A program made the translations under genes and the position numbers. Below are positions 22,197 to 29,803 of a stretch of 34,868 bases of DNA, one piece after another. The notes beneath the pieces were generated by a model. It made no database searches, had not been told where the DNA came from, and was given only the letters and a program-made list of their open reading frames with translations. The DNA is from a virus, in the IMG/VR virus record IMGVR_UViG_3300043539_000654, positions 1 to 34,868 of that record; one strand, given 5' to 3'. Every line of letters begins with the position of its first letter. Position 1 is the first letter of the stretch.

Positions 22197-23848
22197 TCGA
22201 GGCTCTTACCGTCAGGTTGCATAGCGTTACGTTTGGATGTAGACCAGCGGAACCCGGCATCACCGCCCCACAAGTCCCAAGCAACCCTACCGGGTGAAGG
22301 GAAGCCATCTTCACCAGCGTTGAAGCCTTCCGCCTTCTTGTCTACCTCATGACGTGAAAAGAAACTGTACATCCGGAGGATAGTATCCTCGCTCAGTTTC
22401 TCACCATTCACAATCTGGTTAGCCCTTGCAAGGCCTACGCGCGTGCCGCCATCAAAGCCTTCTGCTTTCCAGTCAAGCGCCCGTTGTGCTGCTGTACGCA
22501 TTGCTTCGGTTGGTCGGAACTTTACATCGTAAGACCGAACGGCTGCACCTTCAAAGCCACCGCCGCTTTGTACGGGTATAGCCGTTGGGTGTAGCTGCCC
22601 TTCGTCTTCGGGCACGGCTTCTAACCCTGCTATGCGCTTGGCTTCAGCACGATCAATAATGCCAGCCTTGTACAGCCGTTCTGCACGTTCCGCTTCAGCT
22701 GCAAGGTCATCAGCCAACGCCCGTACGGTTTCAAGGTCGTACTGAATGAAGTCACCCTCTTGGGTTTCTGGATACTCCGGCAGCAGGTCAGCAGTGATTG
22801 CATCGGCAAGGGTGCGGAGCAGAGGAACCATGCCATCTTCCCATGCCGCTTGTTGCGCCCTCTCATAATTACTGTAAGTAGACCGCTCTAGGCCGCTTCC
22901 AAGGCCTAAGACCATAGGGTTGATGCCAAGGGCGGAACAGATACGCTCCTCAGGTACACGCCTAACGGAATCCAAAGCAAGCTCGGACGGTGTAAGACTA
23001 ACACGGTCAAGTTTGTACGCACCGGTCATAACCACGATGCCACCTGAACCGTCCCCGGTAAGGTCTTCGTGCAGTTGTCTTTTGACCTGCCGGGCATCAT
23101 CGATGCTAATGTCTACGGTCTGGTCTTTTGCATCAGGCCCGACAATAAGCGATGGCATAGCACCGTTAGCCAGCAAGCCGTAAGCGGTTGTGCTGGCTGT
23201 ATTGTCGGTAGCAATCTCACGTAGTACAGCCATGACTGGAGACCTACCCAAGCGGATATCTTGCGGGTCCCGGTTGTACCTTATGTGGATGATGTCTGAA
23301 ACGGGAATGTCAAAAGAACGACCATCAGTGGTGTAGACGTAATGGGTTAGCGGGTTCGTACCATTACCAACCGGGCGAACCATGTCCTGCGGCAAGAACT
23401 GTAAAGCCGTGACTACACCACGGGTCGTAGATCGAATCTTTCTCAGGTACGTGTTGCCAAACAATTTATAATCTTGAATGACCCAGCCCCAAAATAGAGA
23501 CCCCATAATCATTGGGTCTGGTTGAGCCATGAGCTTGATAACTGGATGGTCTTCTACCGGCTCTGCTTGCTGGCTGTCTACCGGTCTGTAGTACTTTGGT
23601 GTGGCTTGTGGGTAGTTCCTTACGTACCAATCAATGGCAGATGCAACAACCCCATTCAGCCCAAGGTCACCGGCTATGCGTGACCAGTCTTTTGTTGAGC
23701 CGGGTAACGCACGACGTAGCAATGTCTGCAGCTGACCTGAGCCGTACCCGGTAAGGTAGATGTCCCGTGACTGACTCAATGGCAGCGGGAGTGCTTGTGT
23801 CGGGTTGGCTGCGGCTTTGCGTCCGAGGAATCGATCAAATATACCCAT
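22121..23848 (-). CDS. HK97-family portal protein with C-terminal extra domain
   Basis: A 575-residue portal. The core (about 40-420) has GVVASAIDWYVRN, LFWGWVIQDYKLFGNTYLRK, QFLPQDMVRPV and SDIIHIRYNRDPQDIRLGRS, the HK97 portal pattern. Residues about 435-550 form an extra module (KFRPTEAMRTAAQRALDWKA, RVGLARANQIVNGEKLSEDT, YSFFSRHEVDKKAEGF, SPGRVAWDLWGGDAG) that I have seen as a free-standing or fused domain in other phage proteins, with no known function to me. ATG 23848 is 5 bases after the TGTGGGATACT motif, directly after a terminator. Confidence 0.9.
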   Translation of the reverse strand: MGIFDRFLGRKAAANPTQALPLPLSQSRDIYLTGYGSGQLQTLLRRALPGSTKDWSRIAGDLGLNGVVASAIDWYVRNYPQATPKYYRPVDSQQAEPVEDHPVIKLMAQPDPMIMGSLFWGWVIQDYKLFGNTYLRKIRSTTRGVVTALQFLPQDMVRPVGNGTNPLTHYVYTTDGRSFDIPVSDIIHIRYNRDPQDIRLGRSPVMAVLREIATDNTASTTAYGLLANGAMPSLIVGPDAKDQTVDISIDDARQVKRQLHEDLTGDGSGGIVVMTGAYKLDRVSLTPSELALDSVRRVPEERICSALGINPMVLGLGSGLERSTYSNYERAQQAAWEDGMVPLLRTLADAITADLLPEYPETQEGDFIQYDLETVRALADDLAAEAERAERLYKAGIIDRAEAKRIAGLEAVPEDEGQLHPTAIPVQSGGGFEGAAVRSYDVKFRPTEAMRTAAQRALDWKAEGFDGGTRVGLARANQIVNGEKLSEDTILRMYSFFSRHEVDKKAEGFNAGEDGFPSPGRVAWDLWGGDAGFRWSTSKRNAMQPDGKSLDCCTPGVVYKSHPFYGYEMETISKE

Positions 23849-23853
23849 GCCCT

Positions 23854-23864
23854 AGTATCCCACA
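23854..23864 (-). promoter_or_regulatory. Candidate late promoter, leaderless start (portal)
   Basis: TGTGGGATACT followed by AGGGC then ATG. It lies between the terminator at 23870-23891 and the portal start, so the late head genes most likely begin transcription here. Confidence 0.6.
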
Positions 23865-23869
23865 GAAAC

Positions 23870-23891
23870 AAAAAAGCCCCCTTGCGGGGGC
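23870..23891 (-). terminator. Terminator after the 94-aa gene
   Basis: On the minus strand GCCCCC-GCAA-GGGGGC is followed by TTTTTT. It separates the 23908 gene from the portal. Confidence 0.9.
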
Positions 23892-23907
23892 CTGTAGGTT
23901 TTTATGC

Positions 23908-24192
23908 TTAAAGTGCTGCAATGATTTCACGGGCCATCTTTGCCCACTCAGCATCTAGTGTAGTTACTACTTCGCCGGTAATAACATTTACATAAAGAAA
24001 TGCATTAATGATGCGTCCAGCCTTCGAGTTGCTGATTCGCTCGCCGTTCAATGTGACGTTACGCAATGAGCCGGTTTTGTAGCATTCAACTTCAAGACCA
24101 AGAATGTGTTGAGGTTTGAAGTAAACTCGGTGATTCGTTCCACCCGTCCACTCCTTGCCGCCTGCCTCAACCAACCGTGTAATAAGTTCCAT
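23908..24192 (-). CDS. Hypothetical protein, 94 aa, own promoter/operator/terminator
   Basis: Start ATG 24192 (MELITRLVEAGGKEW) is set by GGAGATAGAACA just upstream; a longer in-frame reading would translate the promoter. No family is recognised. The middle (VECYKTGSLRNVTLNGERIS) is beta-like and the end helical (DAEWAKMAREIIAAL). It is a one-gene unit with its own operator-bearing promoter (O4) and terminator, lying between terminase and portal, as accessory moron genes do. A repressible promoter suggests expression is tied to the early programme. Confidence 0.7.
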   Translation of the reverse strand: MELITRLVEAGGKEWTGGTNHRVYFKPQHILGLEVECYKTGSLRNVTLNGERISNSKAGRIINAFLYVNVITGEVVTTLDAEWAKMAREIIAAL

Positions 24193-24216
24193 TGTTCTAT
24201 CTCCTTGCTTGATGTC

Positions 24217-24251
24217 TATAATATACACTGTTAGTATATATACTGGAAGAA
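24217..24251 (-). promoter_or_regulatory. Promoter with operator O4
   Basis: Operator copy TATACAC-TGTTA-GTATATA (24222-24240, one mismatch between arms) overlaps a minus-strand -10 (TATATT or TATTAT). TTCCAG stands 17 bp further upstream where a -35 would be; the -35 is weak. Confidence 0.62.
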
Positions 24252-24259
24252 TATAAGTA

Positions 24260-24283
24260 AAATAAAAGCCCTTTTGCAAGGGC
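24260..24283 (-). terminator. Terminator after the 90-aa gene
   Basis: On the minus strand GCCCTT-GCAA-AAGGGC is followed by TTTTATTTT. It resembles the 23870 terminator, with the same loop and the same flanking bases, suggesting the two small units arose by duplication of their flanks. Confidence 0.88.
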
Positions 24284-24301
24284 CTGTGACGGTTCCTGTG
24301 T

Positions 24302-24574
24302 TTAGTCTCTGGTGATGTACTGAGTATCTACATCAAGTCCGAGTGCGTGATACTTAGCGATGATGGCTTTCGATTCTTCGTTGAGTCCACCAGCAACGTT
24401 GGACTGAAAGCCTACACTGCTTGTGTAGATATAGCGGCGGTAGCTGTTGCGGCCGTACTGAGCATAACCATCAAATACTGAGTTGATGTCTGCGGCATCG
24501 ATGCCGGCTTTCTTAAGGTCTGTCTTGCGTGTGCTTGAAACCTTAATAACGTAAAAGTCGAAGTAATTTTCCAT
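24302..24574 (-). CDS. Hypothetical protein, 90 aa, own promoter/operator/terminator
   Basis: Start ATG 24574 (MENYFDFYVIKVSSTRKTDL) follows GGGAGATAGAACA, almost the same leader as at 24192. A longer in-frame reading would cover the promoter. The protein is Tyr-rich (FDGYAQYGRNSYRRYIYTSS) and otherwise unrecognised. It is a separate small unit under operator O5. Unrelated proteins in near-identical expression cassettes suggest swappable accessory genes. Confidence 0.7.
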   Translation of the reverse strand: MENYFDFYVIKVSSTRKTDLKKAGIDAADINSVFDGYAQYGRNSYRRYIYTSSVGFQSNVAGGLNEESKAIIAKYHALGLDVDTQYITRD

Positions 24575-24598
24575 TGTTCTATCTCCCTGCTCGATGTA

Positions 24599-24633
24599 GA
24601 TAATATACACCGTTAGTGTATATATTGGAAGAA
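24599..24633 (-). promoter_or_regulatory. Promoter with operator O5
   Basis: Perfect operator TATACAC-CGTTA-GTGTATA (24604-24622) overlaps the minus-strand -10 (TATATT); TTCCAA is 17 bp upstream. Confidence 0.66.
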
Positions 24634-24648
24634 TATAGGAAATATATT

Positions 24649-25821
24649 TTAAACGGCACCCCAGCCTTTGCGTTGTCCGATCACTTGCCAAGCGTACGCC
24701 ATTGCGTCTACAACGTCATCATGCCTGCCAACTGGGAATGATAACAGTTCATCTTGCCAATACGGTGGCAACTGTTCAGCGTGTACAACTTGCCCTTGCT
24801 CGTACCGGGCTTCCAGTGGTCCAAAGCGGGTTACTTTGTCACGGTCTGGACGTATTCCCCGGATAGGCAGTTTTGTCCGCCTCATCAGCTCCTGCACGAC
24901 AGCGGCTTGGTATTGCACCTGCTCAATGCCAATCATCGTAGGTTTCCACTTTTCAGCCATCATCTCGATGAATCGCAATACGGAAGCAAAGTCAGCACGG
25001 GTACGGTTGACATCAAGAACGTATATCGTCCCATCTTCACCACGAGATAAAGCAACCACGGCTGTGTAGTCTGCTTCTGCCTTGGTACTGATGGCAAGGT
25101 CAACACCAAGGTAGACGGGCAAACCTTCAGGCGCATCACCAAAGCGTAGCCATTCCCGCTTGATCCGAGCGCCGCTTGCATCAACGAACTCTGCTAAGTA
25201 CTCTTGTCGGAAGGCTATGCTAGGCAAGGATTCACCAGCCTTTTCTACCTCAGCTGCATCTATCCAAGGGTTCGCCGTGGTTGGCATCTGCCAGCTCATC
25301 CAGTCTGGATCTAAAGCAGCCATGGAGTGCAGGGTTTTGAAGTAGTTACTACCCTTTGGAGTGCTCAAAAAGAAAGCATCTCCTCGGTAGTCGGTAAGAG
25401 TTGGGCGGATGGCTTCGGTCCACGCTTGTTCTAAGTGCCTGGCCATTGCCGCTTCATCAATGATAACCCGTTTATATTTCCGTCCACGGGCTACCGTGCT
25501 TGGATCGTCAAGTGTCCAATAGTCAATAGCCGCACCGGTAATCAGTTCAATGCGTGGTGCAGGTGTTTGCACAGCTCGCCTGATGACAGGAGCATATATC
25601 CTCTTATGGTCGTTGTACGCCTCTTCTAGGAGCCTGTAGGTTGGTGCAAACCAAGCACACGGCAGTCCGTTGGTTAGCACTGGTTCACTAAGCAAGTTAC
25701 CGCCAAGCGTTGTCTTGCCGAACCTACGACCACAGGCAAGAACATTGAATCGCTTTGCTTCCCTTAGAATCACCTGCTGGGCTTCGTGTGGCTTTGGAAG
25801 CACCAGCCTTATATCAGCCAT
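24649..25821 (-). CDS. terL: Terminase large subunit
   Basis: A 390-residue packaging motor. ATPase part: Walker A GRRFGKTT (31-38), Walker B VIIDEA (119-124), coupling motif STPKG (153-157). Nuclease part: GVDLA with D241, then D251, E300, and the closing HDDVVDAMAYAW with D368/D369/D372. The active-site residues are complete. It powers DNA entry into the prohead and cuts concatemers. It overlaps the small subunit by eight bases. The packaging type (cos or headful) cannot be read from the sequence. Confidence 0.95.
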   Translation of the reverse strand: MADIRLVLPKPHEAQQVILREAKRFNVLACGRRFGKTTLGGNLLSEPVLTNGLPCAWFAPTYRLLEEAYNDHKRIYAPVIRRAVQTPAPRIELITGAAIDYWTLDDPSTVARGRKYKRVIIDEAAMARHLEQAWTEAIRPTLTDYRGDAFFLSTPKGSNYFKTLHSMAALDPDWMSWQMPTTANPWIDAAEVEKAGESLPSIAFRQEYLAEFVDASGARIKREWLRFGDAPEGLPVYLGVDLAISTKAEADYTAVVALSRGEDGTIYVLDVNRTRADFASVLRFIEMMAEKWKPTMIGIEQVQYQAAVVQELMRRTKLPIRGIRPDRDKVTRFGPLEARYEQGQVVHAEQLPPYWQDELLSFPVGRHDDVVDAMAYAWQVIGQRKGWGAV

Positions 25822-26170
25822 TAGGTTTGTCTGCGTACTCTACAATTACTTTTACCGGTAAACCGTCTGCGCCGGTCTGCTCTATTCTTGATGACCAGTC
25901 GGCTTTGTGCTTGCGCTCAAGCCACCACGCCGCCGCCTGCCAAGTTGTGTCAGCTGCTTTTTGAATGATAGCAACGTTCCGAACCTCGGCATCCGCTTCT
26001 GCTTTTTTTATAGCGTCCGCAAATTCCGACTTGTCTCGCAGCCAGTTAGCAAAAGTATCTTCTGAAATAGCCGCATAAGAGCATGAAGCACGGCGGGTGT
26101 TTCCAGCCCTTAGTGCTTGCGTAATGCGCGTTATCGTTTCATCGTTGTATTTTGATGGTTTACCCGGCAT
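25814..26170 (-). CDS. terS: Terminase small subunit
   Basis: A 118-residue protein starting MPGKPSKYNDETITRITQAL, with an N-terminal HTH (ALRAGNTRRASCSYAAISED, then TFANWLRD) and a helical oligomerisation part (WQAAAWWLERKHKADW), as in many small terminases. ATG 26170 has GGAGG six bases upstream and overlaps the methyltransferase stop; a longer in-frame form is less likely. It recognises the packaging site and recruits TerL. Confidence 0.85.
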   Translation of the reverse strand: MPGKPSKYNDETITRITQALRAGNTRRASCSYAAISEDTFANWLRDKSEFADAIKKAEADAEVRNVAIIQKAADTTWQAAAWWLERKHKADWSSRIEQTGADGLPVKVIVEYADKPNG

Positions 26171-27215
26171 TATTAGCCTCCAGTTTGTCCAACCATTGCC
26201 ACTGGATCTGCTCAGCAATACGAGCGGTCATAACCGGAGGAACCGACATCCCGATTACATACTTTGGATCGGCATCCATGAAGTCATAATCTTGTGGATA
26301 ACTGCCACAACACTTAAGTTCTCTCACACTTAAAAATCGTTTTTTTGTTGGGACAACCATGGCTCCACCTGATGAAGCAACAATTGTATTACAAACATCT
26401 GTGTCACGAACAAATACTGAATTGAATCCTGTTGGCTTTCCAACTAATCTAAGATTTACATCGCCATATGTTTTGTCAGTTGCAATGTAGTTATCCCAAA
26501 TCCTTTTATCTCTTTCAGTTGGTTTTTTACATTGCCCATCACCTTCCCTTCGTATTTGACCAAAGGTTATAGGCTTGTCATCAAAGTTACACTTGAGCGG
26601 TTGAAGTTTCAAATCAGAACGCCGAGCAATGAAAAAAGAACGTTGCCGTTTCTGCGGAACTCCCATTGATGCTGCATTGAAAAGGAATACCTGGAGGTCG
26701 TATCCGGCATCATTGAAAGCCGTTTGTATCTCTTTCACGTATCCTTTAGCTGCTCCTTTGAGTAGTCCGCTGACATTCTCAGCGACTGCAACCTTAGGCT
26801 GCAATCGCTTCACAAGAGCTATGTATTCAAAGAATAAATCATCAAGCCGTTGTTTTGCTTGACCTTCCCGAAATTGTTTTTCTTTGCCCCAATCTTTTTC
26901 CCGATTACCTGCCGTGCTGAATGATGAGCATGGAGGCGAACCATCAAGGATGTCAAGATTGAATAGTTCAACGGGCAAATCTTCACGCTTACGGAATACC
27001 CGGATATCTTCCAAGTACACCATCTTAGGCTTGTGATTTTGTTTGTAAATGCGCGCCATCTGCGGATCAATCTCACAGATACCAAGCATTTCAAACCCGG
27101 CTAACTTGTAACCCATTGTAGATCCACCGCCACAGGCAAAAGTGCTAAACACTTTGTAGCCGTTGCGGGGCATGATGTAGCCATCTGCTAGATTCCATTC
27201 ATACGGGTATTTCAT
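26160..27215 (-). CDS. DNA (cytosine-5) methyltransferase
   Basis: A 351-residue m5C methyltransferase with all main motifs: motif I FSTFACGGGSTMG (about 23-35), motif IV GSPPC with catalytic C96, motif VI AENV (145-148), motif VIII VPQKRQRSFFI (186-196), motif IX LSVRELKCCGSYPQ (about 295-308) and motif X IGMSVPPVMTARIAEQI (about 321-337). No partner nuclease is present, so it is an orphan enzyme that probably protects phage DNA from host restriction or alters packaging or regulation. The target sequence cannot be deduced. It starts at an ATGA overlap with the ParB-like gene. Confidence 0.93.
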   Translation of the reverse strand: MKYPYEWNLADGYIMPRNGYKVFSTFACGGGSTMGYKLAGFEMLGICEIDPQMARIYKQNHKPKMVYLEDIRVFRKREDLPVELFNLDILDGSPPCSSFSTAGNREKDWGKEKQFREGQAKQRLDDLFFEYIALVKRLQPKVAVAENVSGLLKGAAKGYVKEIQTAFNDAGYDLQVFLFNAASMGVPQKRQRSFFIARRSDLKLQPLKCNFDDKPITFGQIRREGDGQCKKPTERDKRIWDNYIATDKTYGDVNLRLVGKPTGFNSVFVRDTDVCNTIVASSGGAMVVPTKKRFLSVRELKCCGSYPQDYDFMDADPKYVIGMSVPPVMTARIAEQIQWQWLDKLEANNAG

Positions 27216-27730
27216 TGTTCGAACTCAAAGCCACAACGAGGGCAAGCAACAGCATCATCAGAAAGTAATGTGTCTGGATCTATTTCTTTGTTCGTTGCTT
27301 CGTAATCGTCAACAGGTCCAGTGAGTGAGCCAATCAAAGCATCAAGGTCAGCAGCGCCATACCCTGTACCTTCAAGGCCTATCGGCGTATTTGCAAGCTC
27401 GGCAAGGATGTCGGTAATCTTGGTTGTGTCATCTTGCCCGATACGGGTAGTGCGGTTGTCAACAACAAGAATCCGCAGCTCTTCCTCTGGAGTAACATCA
27501 ACCCATTGAACAGGTACGGTTTCCCAGCCTAGAGCCTTTGCAGCCATGACCCTATGATTTCCCGCTAGGATATGCTTAGTCCCCGTGTTGACCACTACAG
27601 AGCCATACCAGCCATTGACTGCTAAGCTCTTCTTGATGGCTTCCACATCGCCGTTGTTAGCGTTACGTGGATGGTGCTTGAGCAGGTTTATTGCAACCTG
27701 CTCAATGGTTTTATTGATTATTCTACTCAT
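27212..27730 (-). CDS. ParB/Srx-fold nuclease-like protein
   Basis: A 172-residue protein with the ParB N-terminal-domain pattern: INLLKHHPRNANNGDVEAIK, VVNTGTKHILAGNHRVMAAK (GNHR at 57-60), VPVQWVDVTPEEELRILVVD. This phage type usually lacks the ParB HTH and is often encoded near DNA methyltransferases and terminases. The C-terminus (CPRCGFEFEQ) has one CxxC pair. It may have nuclease or CTPase activity; no ParA is present, so a partition role is unlikely. Confidence 0.85.
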   Translation of the reverse strand: MSRIINKTIEQVAINLLKHHPRNANNGDVEAIKKSLAVNGWYGSVVVNTGTKHILAGNHRVMAAKALGWETVPVQWVDVTPEEELRILVVDNRTTRIGQDDTTKITDILAELANTPIGLEGTGYGAADLDALIGSLTGPVDDYEATNKEIDPDTLLSDDAVACPRCGFEFEQ

Positions 27731-27911
27731 CTAGATTCTTCCTTAGCTCCGCACTAGTAGCCCAGAGCATAGCAGCGCGCAGTTTATCCTTACTCATACC
27801 CTGAGCCTTAGCCCGTTTCTTTACATCAGCATACAGCCAGCGTGTATAGAGTTCGTTGTATACCGCCAAGCATCCAGCGCCCACCAAAGCACCAATAGCA
27901 AAAGGTATCAT
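27723..27911 (-). CDS. Small membrane protein, 62 aa
   Basis: A 62-residue protein with an N-terminal hydrophobic segment (about 3-18, PFAIGALVGAGCLAVY) and a basic tail (KKRAKAQGMSKDKLRA). It overlaps both neighbours at the start and stop codons (ATGA type), so it is probably translated in series. No family recognised. Confidence 0.65.
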   Translation of the reverse strand: MIPFAIGALVGAGCLAVYNELYTRWLYADVKKRAKAQGMSKDKLRAAMLWATSAELRKNLDE

Positions 27912-28147
27912 TTGGCAACCTCCCCGGTTCGCGGATCAAGTACAACGATGGCCCAGTCGTTAGCAAACAGGTCACCAGGGGACAGGCTCAGTTCTTCAAG
28001 TTGCGTTACCCGTTTCTGTGGCCCGTGAAGTTCAAAGATATTCCACACTTCGGAGTACCGCAAGAATACGGCTCCTCCCCACTCACCGCGCCATACGGCA
28101 TTACCGCCACCAGCCATCAAGGCTTGAATCACTTCTCCGAATCTCAT
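27908..28147 (-). CDS. DUF2829 / Tad2-like protein (possible Thoeris anti-defence)
   Basis: A 79-residue protein matching the DUF2829 layout: MRFGEVIQALMAGGGNAVWR at the start (xFGEAIxALxxGxxVxRxGW type) and LSPGDLFANDWAIV near the end (SDxLAxDWxIV type). Some DUF2829 proteins are Tad2, which sequesters the signalling nucleotide made by Thoeris ThsB and so blocks that defence. Not all members have been tested, so the function here is inferred. It starts in an ATGA overlap with thyX and ends in one with the small membrane gene. Confidence 0.75.
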   Translation of the reverse strand: MRFGEVIQALMAGGGNAVWRGEWGGAVFLRYSEVWNIFELHGPQKRVTQLEELSLSPGDLFANDWAIVVLDPRTGEVAK

Positions 28148-28773
28148 CCTATTACTCCCATTGTGATCGGCAGGTGTTCAGCCATCAAGGCTTTTATGCT
28201 GTCAGCAATCTGTCTATGCTCTACTTGCGTATCTTCCTGCGTCCTGAGCTGCACGTAGTGAATCCAAGACCGTATCGTGCCACTCATGTACAAAGTGGTC
28301 GGAGTGCAAAGCGGTAGTACCATTCTTGCAGTCTCCGCAGCGATACCGGCCTTGATTAGTTTGTTGTATGTCCAGTAGCCACGGGATACGGAGAGCCCAG
28401 CATCAAAGATGACTCCTTGCATCTCGGCATCCAACTCTTTCCATTCTGGCAACGGTTGTGAGCTTTGCCGGTTAGTTGTACCAGCAAGCCGCATCTGCCC
28501 CAGAATGGGGTAATCGTGAACCTCTGCGTACCGTTGGGAAAACTCTTGGAAAGAGAAACTTCGATGCCGCAGAATCTGCGGTGCGATAGCACGGGTGGTT
28601 TTGATTTCCACGCACATCGATGCCATCTCAAAGATTGACCAGTGACCGTGCTTGATGCAGTAAGAGAGCAACCGGGCCACGTCTGGGTTGTCTTGGTTGG
28701 CGGGATTGCTGACCCTTGCGCAGTATCCGATGACCTGCTCCGCTTCCGGTGTAATCCAGATAAGTTTTGTCAT
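28144..28773 (-). CDS. thyX: Flavin-dependent thymidylate synthase
   Basis: A 209-residue ThyX. The signature RHRx7S is at 69-79 (RHRSFSFQEFS, then QRY). The C-terminal SGTIRSWIHYVQLRTQEDTQ and VEHRQIA match the substrate-binding helices. It makes dTMP from dUMP using reduced flavin and methylene-THF, increasing thymidine supply for replication. It overlaps the genes on both sides by four bases and follows GGAGAT, so it is fully embedded in this operon, flanked by two DUF2829-type genes. Confidence 0.95.
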   Translation of the reverse strand: MTKLIWITPEAEQVIGYCARVSNPANQDNPDVARLLSYCIKHGHWSIFEMASMCVEIKTTRAIAPQILRHRSFSFQEFSQRYAEVHDYPILGQMRLAGTTNRQSSQPLPEWKELDAEMQGVIFDAGLSVSRGYWTYNKLIKAGIAAETARMVLPLCTPTTLYMSGTIRSWIHYVQLRTQEDTQVEHRQIADSIKALMAEHLPITMGVIG

Positions 28774-29183
28774 CCGTTGTATATCTCCCAGTCGAAAGCC
28801 AAGACATCAGCGGATCCGAAAGACGCCACCCGGCTGTAGTGCCGGTTACCAGCGCCATCAATCAGATAAAGGCATATCTTGCCATCGACCAGTTGAAGGA
28901 ACCACTGGGCAGCGTGGCGGCGTACCGTCATGCCAGCCCGCAAGCGTTCCAAGGCTGAAGGAAAGCCACCGCCAGAGAGGTTCATCCGCTGGGCTTCAAT
29001 GCTCTTTAGCTGTTCTTCGGTCCGTTCTTTTAGCCACCGGTTGACGGTGGTGTGCTGGAATCCTACAGCCCTTGCCGCTTCGTGGCATTTCATGCCTTCA
29101 GCCACCAAGGTTTCATACCGCTCTAAAAGATACTGCCGCTTTGCGCGGTTAGCAATCACCGATTCACTTGGTCTACCTACCAT
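28770..29183 (-). CDS. HTH protein fused to a DUF2829/Tad2-like domain
   Basis: A 137-residue two-part protein. Residues about 22-52 (YETLVAEGMKCHEAARAVGF, then QHTTVNRWLKERT) read as a Hin/resolvase-type HTH. Residues 74-137 follow the DUF2829 pattern: FPSALERLRAGMTVRRH, a strand core WFLQLVDGKICLYLID, and SADVLAFDWEI at the end. The second DUF2829 gene lies 620 bases downstream. The fusion could be a DNA-binding sensor of a nucleotide signal or a modified anti-defence protein. Only the domain order is visible; the function is inference, and the C-terminal match is weaker than for the 79-residue protein. Confidence 0.6.
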   Translation of the reverse strand: MVGRPSESVIANRAKRQYLLERYETLVAEGMKCHEAARAVGFQHTTVNRWLKERTEEQLKSIEAQRMNLSGGGFPSALERLRAGMTVRRHAAQWFLQLVDGKICLYLIDGAGNRHYSRVASFGSADVLAFDWEIYNG

Positions 29184-29406
29184 TATTTATCTCCTCGGCT
29201 TCCTTGGCTACACGATCAGCAAATGCAACGTCCTTGGTGGCTGTATAAGCCATATACCAGAGTGCCTTGATGCTGTCATCGGTAGGGCTACCTTTGTGCG
29301 GGACCCGCTGTAAGTACTTGACAACGTTCCCAGCTGCAAAGTCTAACCCCCAGTCGTCGATGACGCTGAGGGCCTGAATCTTTGTAGTCCGGTAATGACC
29401 GGTCAT
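29173..29406 (-). CDS. DUF3310-family protein
   Basis: A 77-residue protein with the DUF3310 pattern: HYRTTKIQALSVIDDWGLDF, then GNVVKYLQRVPHKG (27-40) and SIKALWYMAYTA. The family is common in phage nucleotide-metabolism regions; a kinase-like role has been suggested but not shown for this type. It overlaps the HTH gene by eleven bases and the 113-residue gene by four. Confidence 0.82.
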   Translation of the reverse strand: MTGHYRTTKIQALSVIDDWGLDFAAGNVVKYLQRVPHKGSPTDDSIKALWYMAYTATKDVAFADRVAKEAEEINNGR

Positions 29407-29744
29407 ACGGCTACATCTTCGGTTTTCTTGTGCATCATCCGGTCGATGTTGTAGGACACAGCCCAGATGTCAGCGATGACATCCGCTACCTTCAGGTAGC
29501 CAACCCAGTAAGGATTCTGGATGCACTCACCAAACCAAGAGTTGCAGTCAAAGATGCCGGTATCATCACCCGACATAGCAACCATAAGGTGCAAGTCACC
29601 CTTGGTCATGTGGATTTCGGAATGATCGGAACTAACCTGAATCTGCAATGGGCAATCGATCACATTGAACGCTTCACCCCGGTTGATGGTCTGCTGTGCC
29701 AAGTCTGTAATGACTTCGGCTAAAGTCTTTTCTGTTACTGTCAT
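29403..29744 (-). CDS. Hypothetical protein, 113 aa
   Basis: A 113-residue protein (MTVTEKTLAEVITDLAQQTI, then a beta region LQIQVSSDHSEIHMTKGDLH and a helical end DVIADIWAVSYNIDRMMHKK). No family is recognised. GGGAGATAA lies directly upstream of ATG 29744. It is in the same run of overlapping genes as DUF3310, so a role in DNA or nucleotide metabolism is possible. Confidence 0.65.
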   Translation of the reverse strand: MTVTEKTLAEVITDLAQQTINRGEAFNVIDCPLQIQVSSDHSEIHMTKGDLHLMVAMSGDDTGIFDCNSWFGECIQNPYWVGYLKVADVIADIWAVSYNIDRMMHKKTEDVAV

Positions 29745-29762
29745 TTTTTATCTCCCAAAGTT

Positions 29763-29784
29763 GGGAGGGATTCTAGCCCCTCCC
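29763..29784 (-). other. Hairpin before the 113-aa gene
   Basis: GGGAGGG (29763-29769) pairs with CCCTCCC (29778-29784), 8-base loop, in the 59-base gap after the SSB-like gene. No T-tract. It could be a processing or attenuation point. Confidence 0.5.
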
Positions 29785-29803
29785 GATTACAAGTTACCCG
29801 TTT

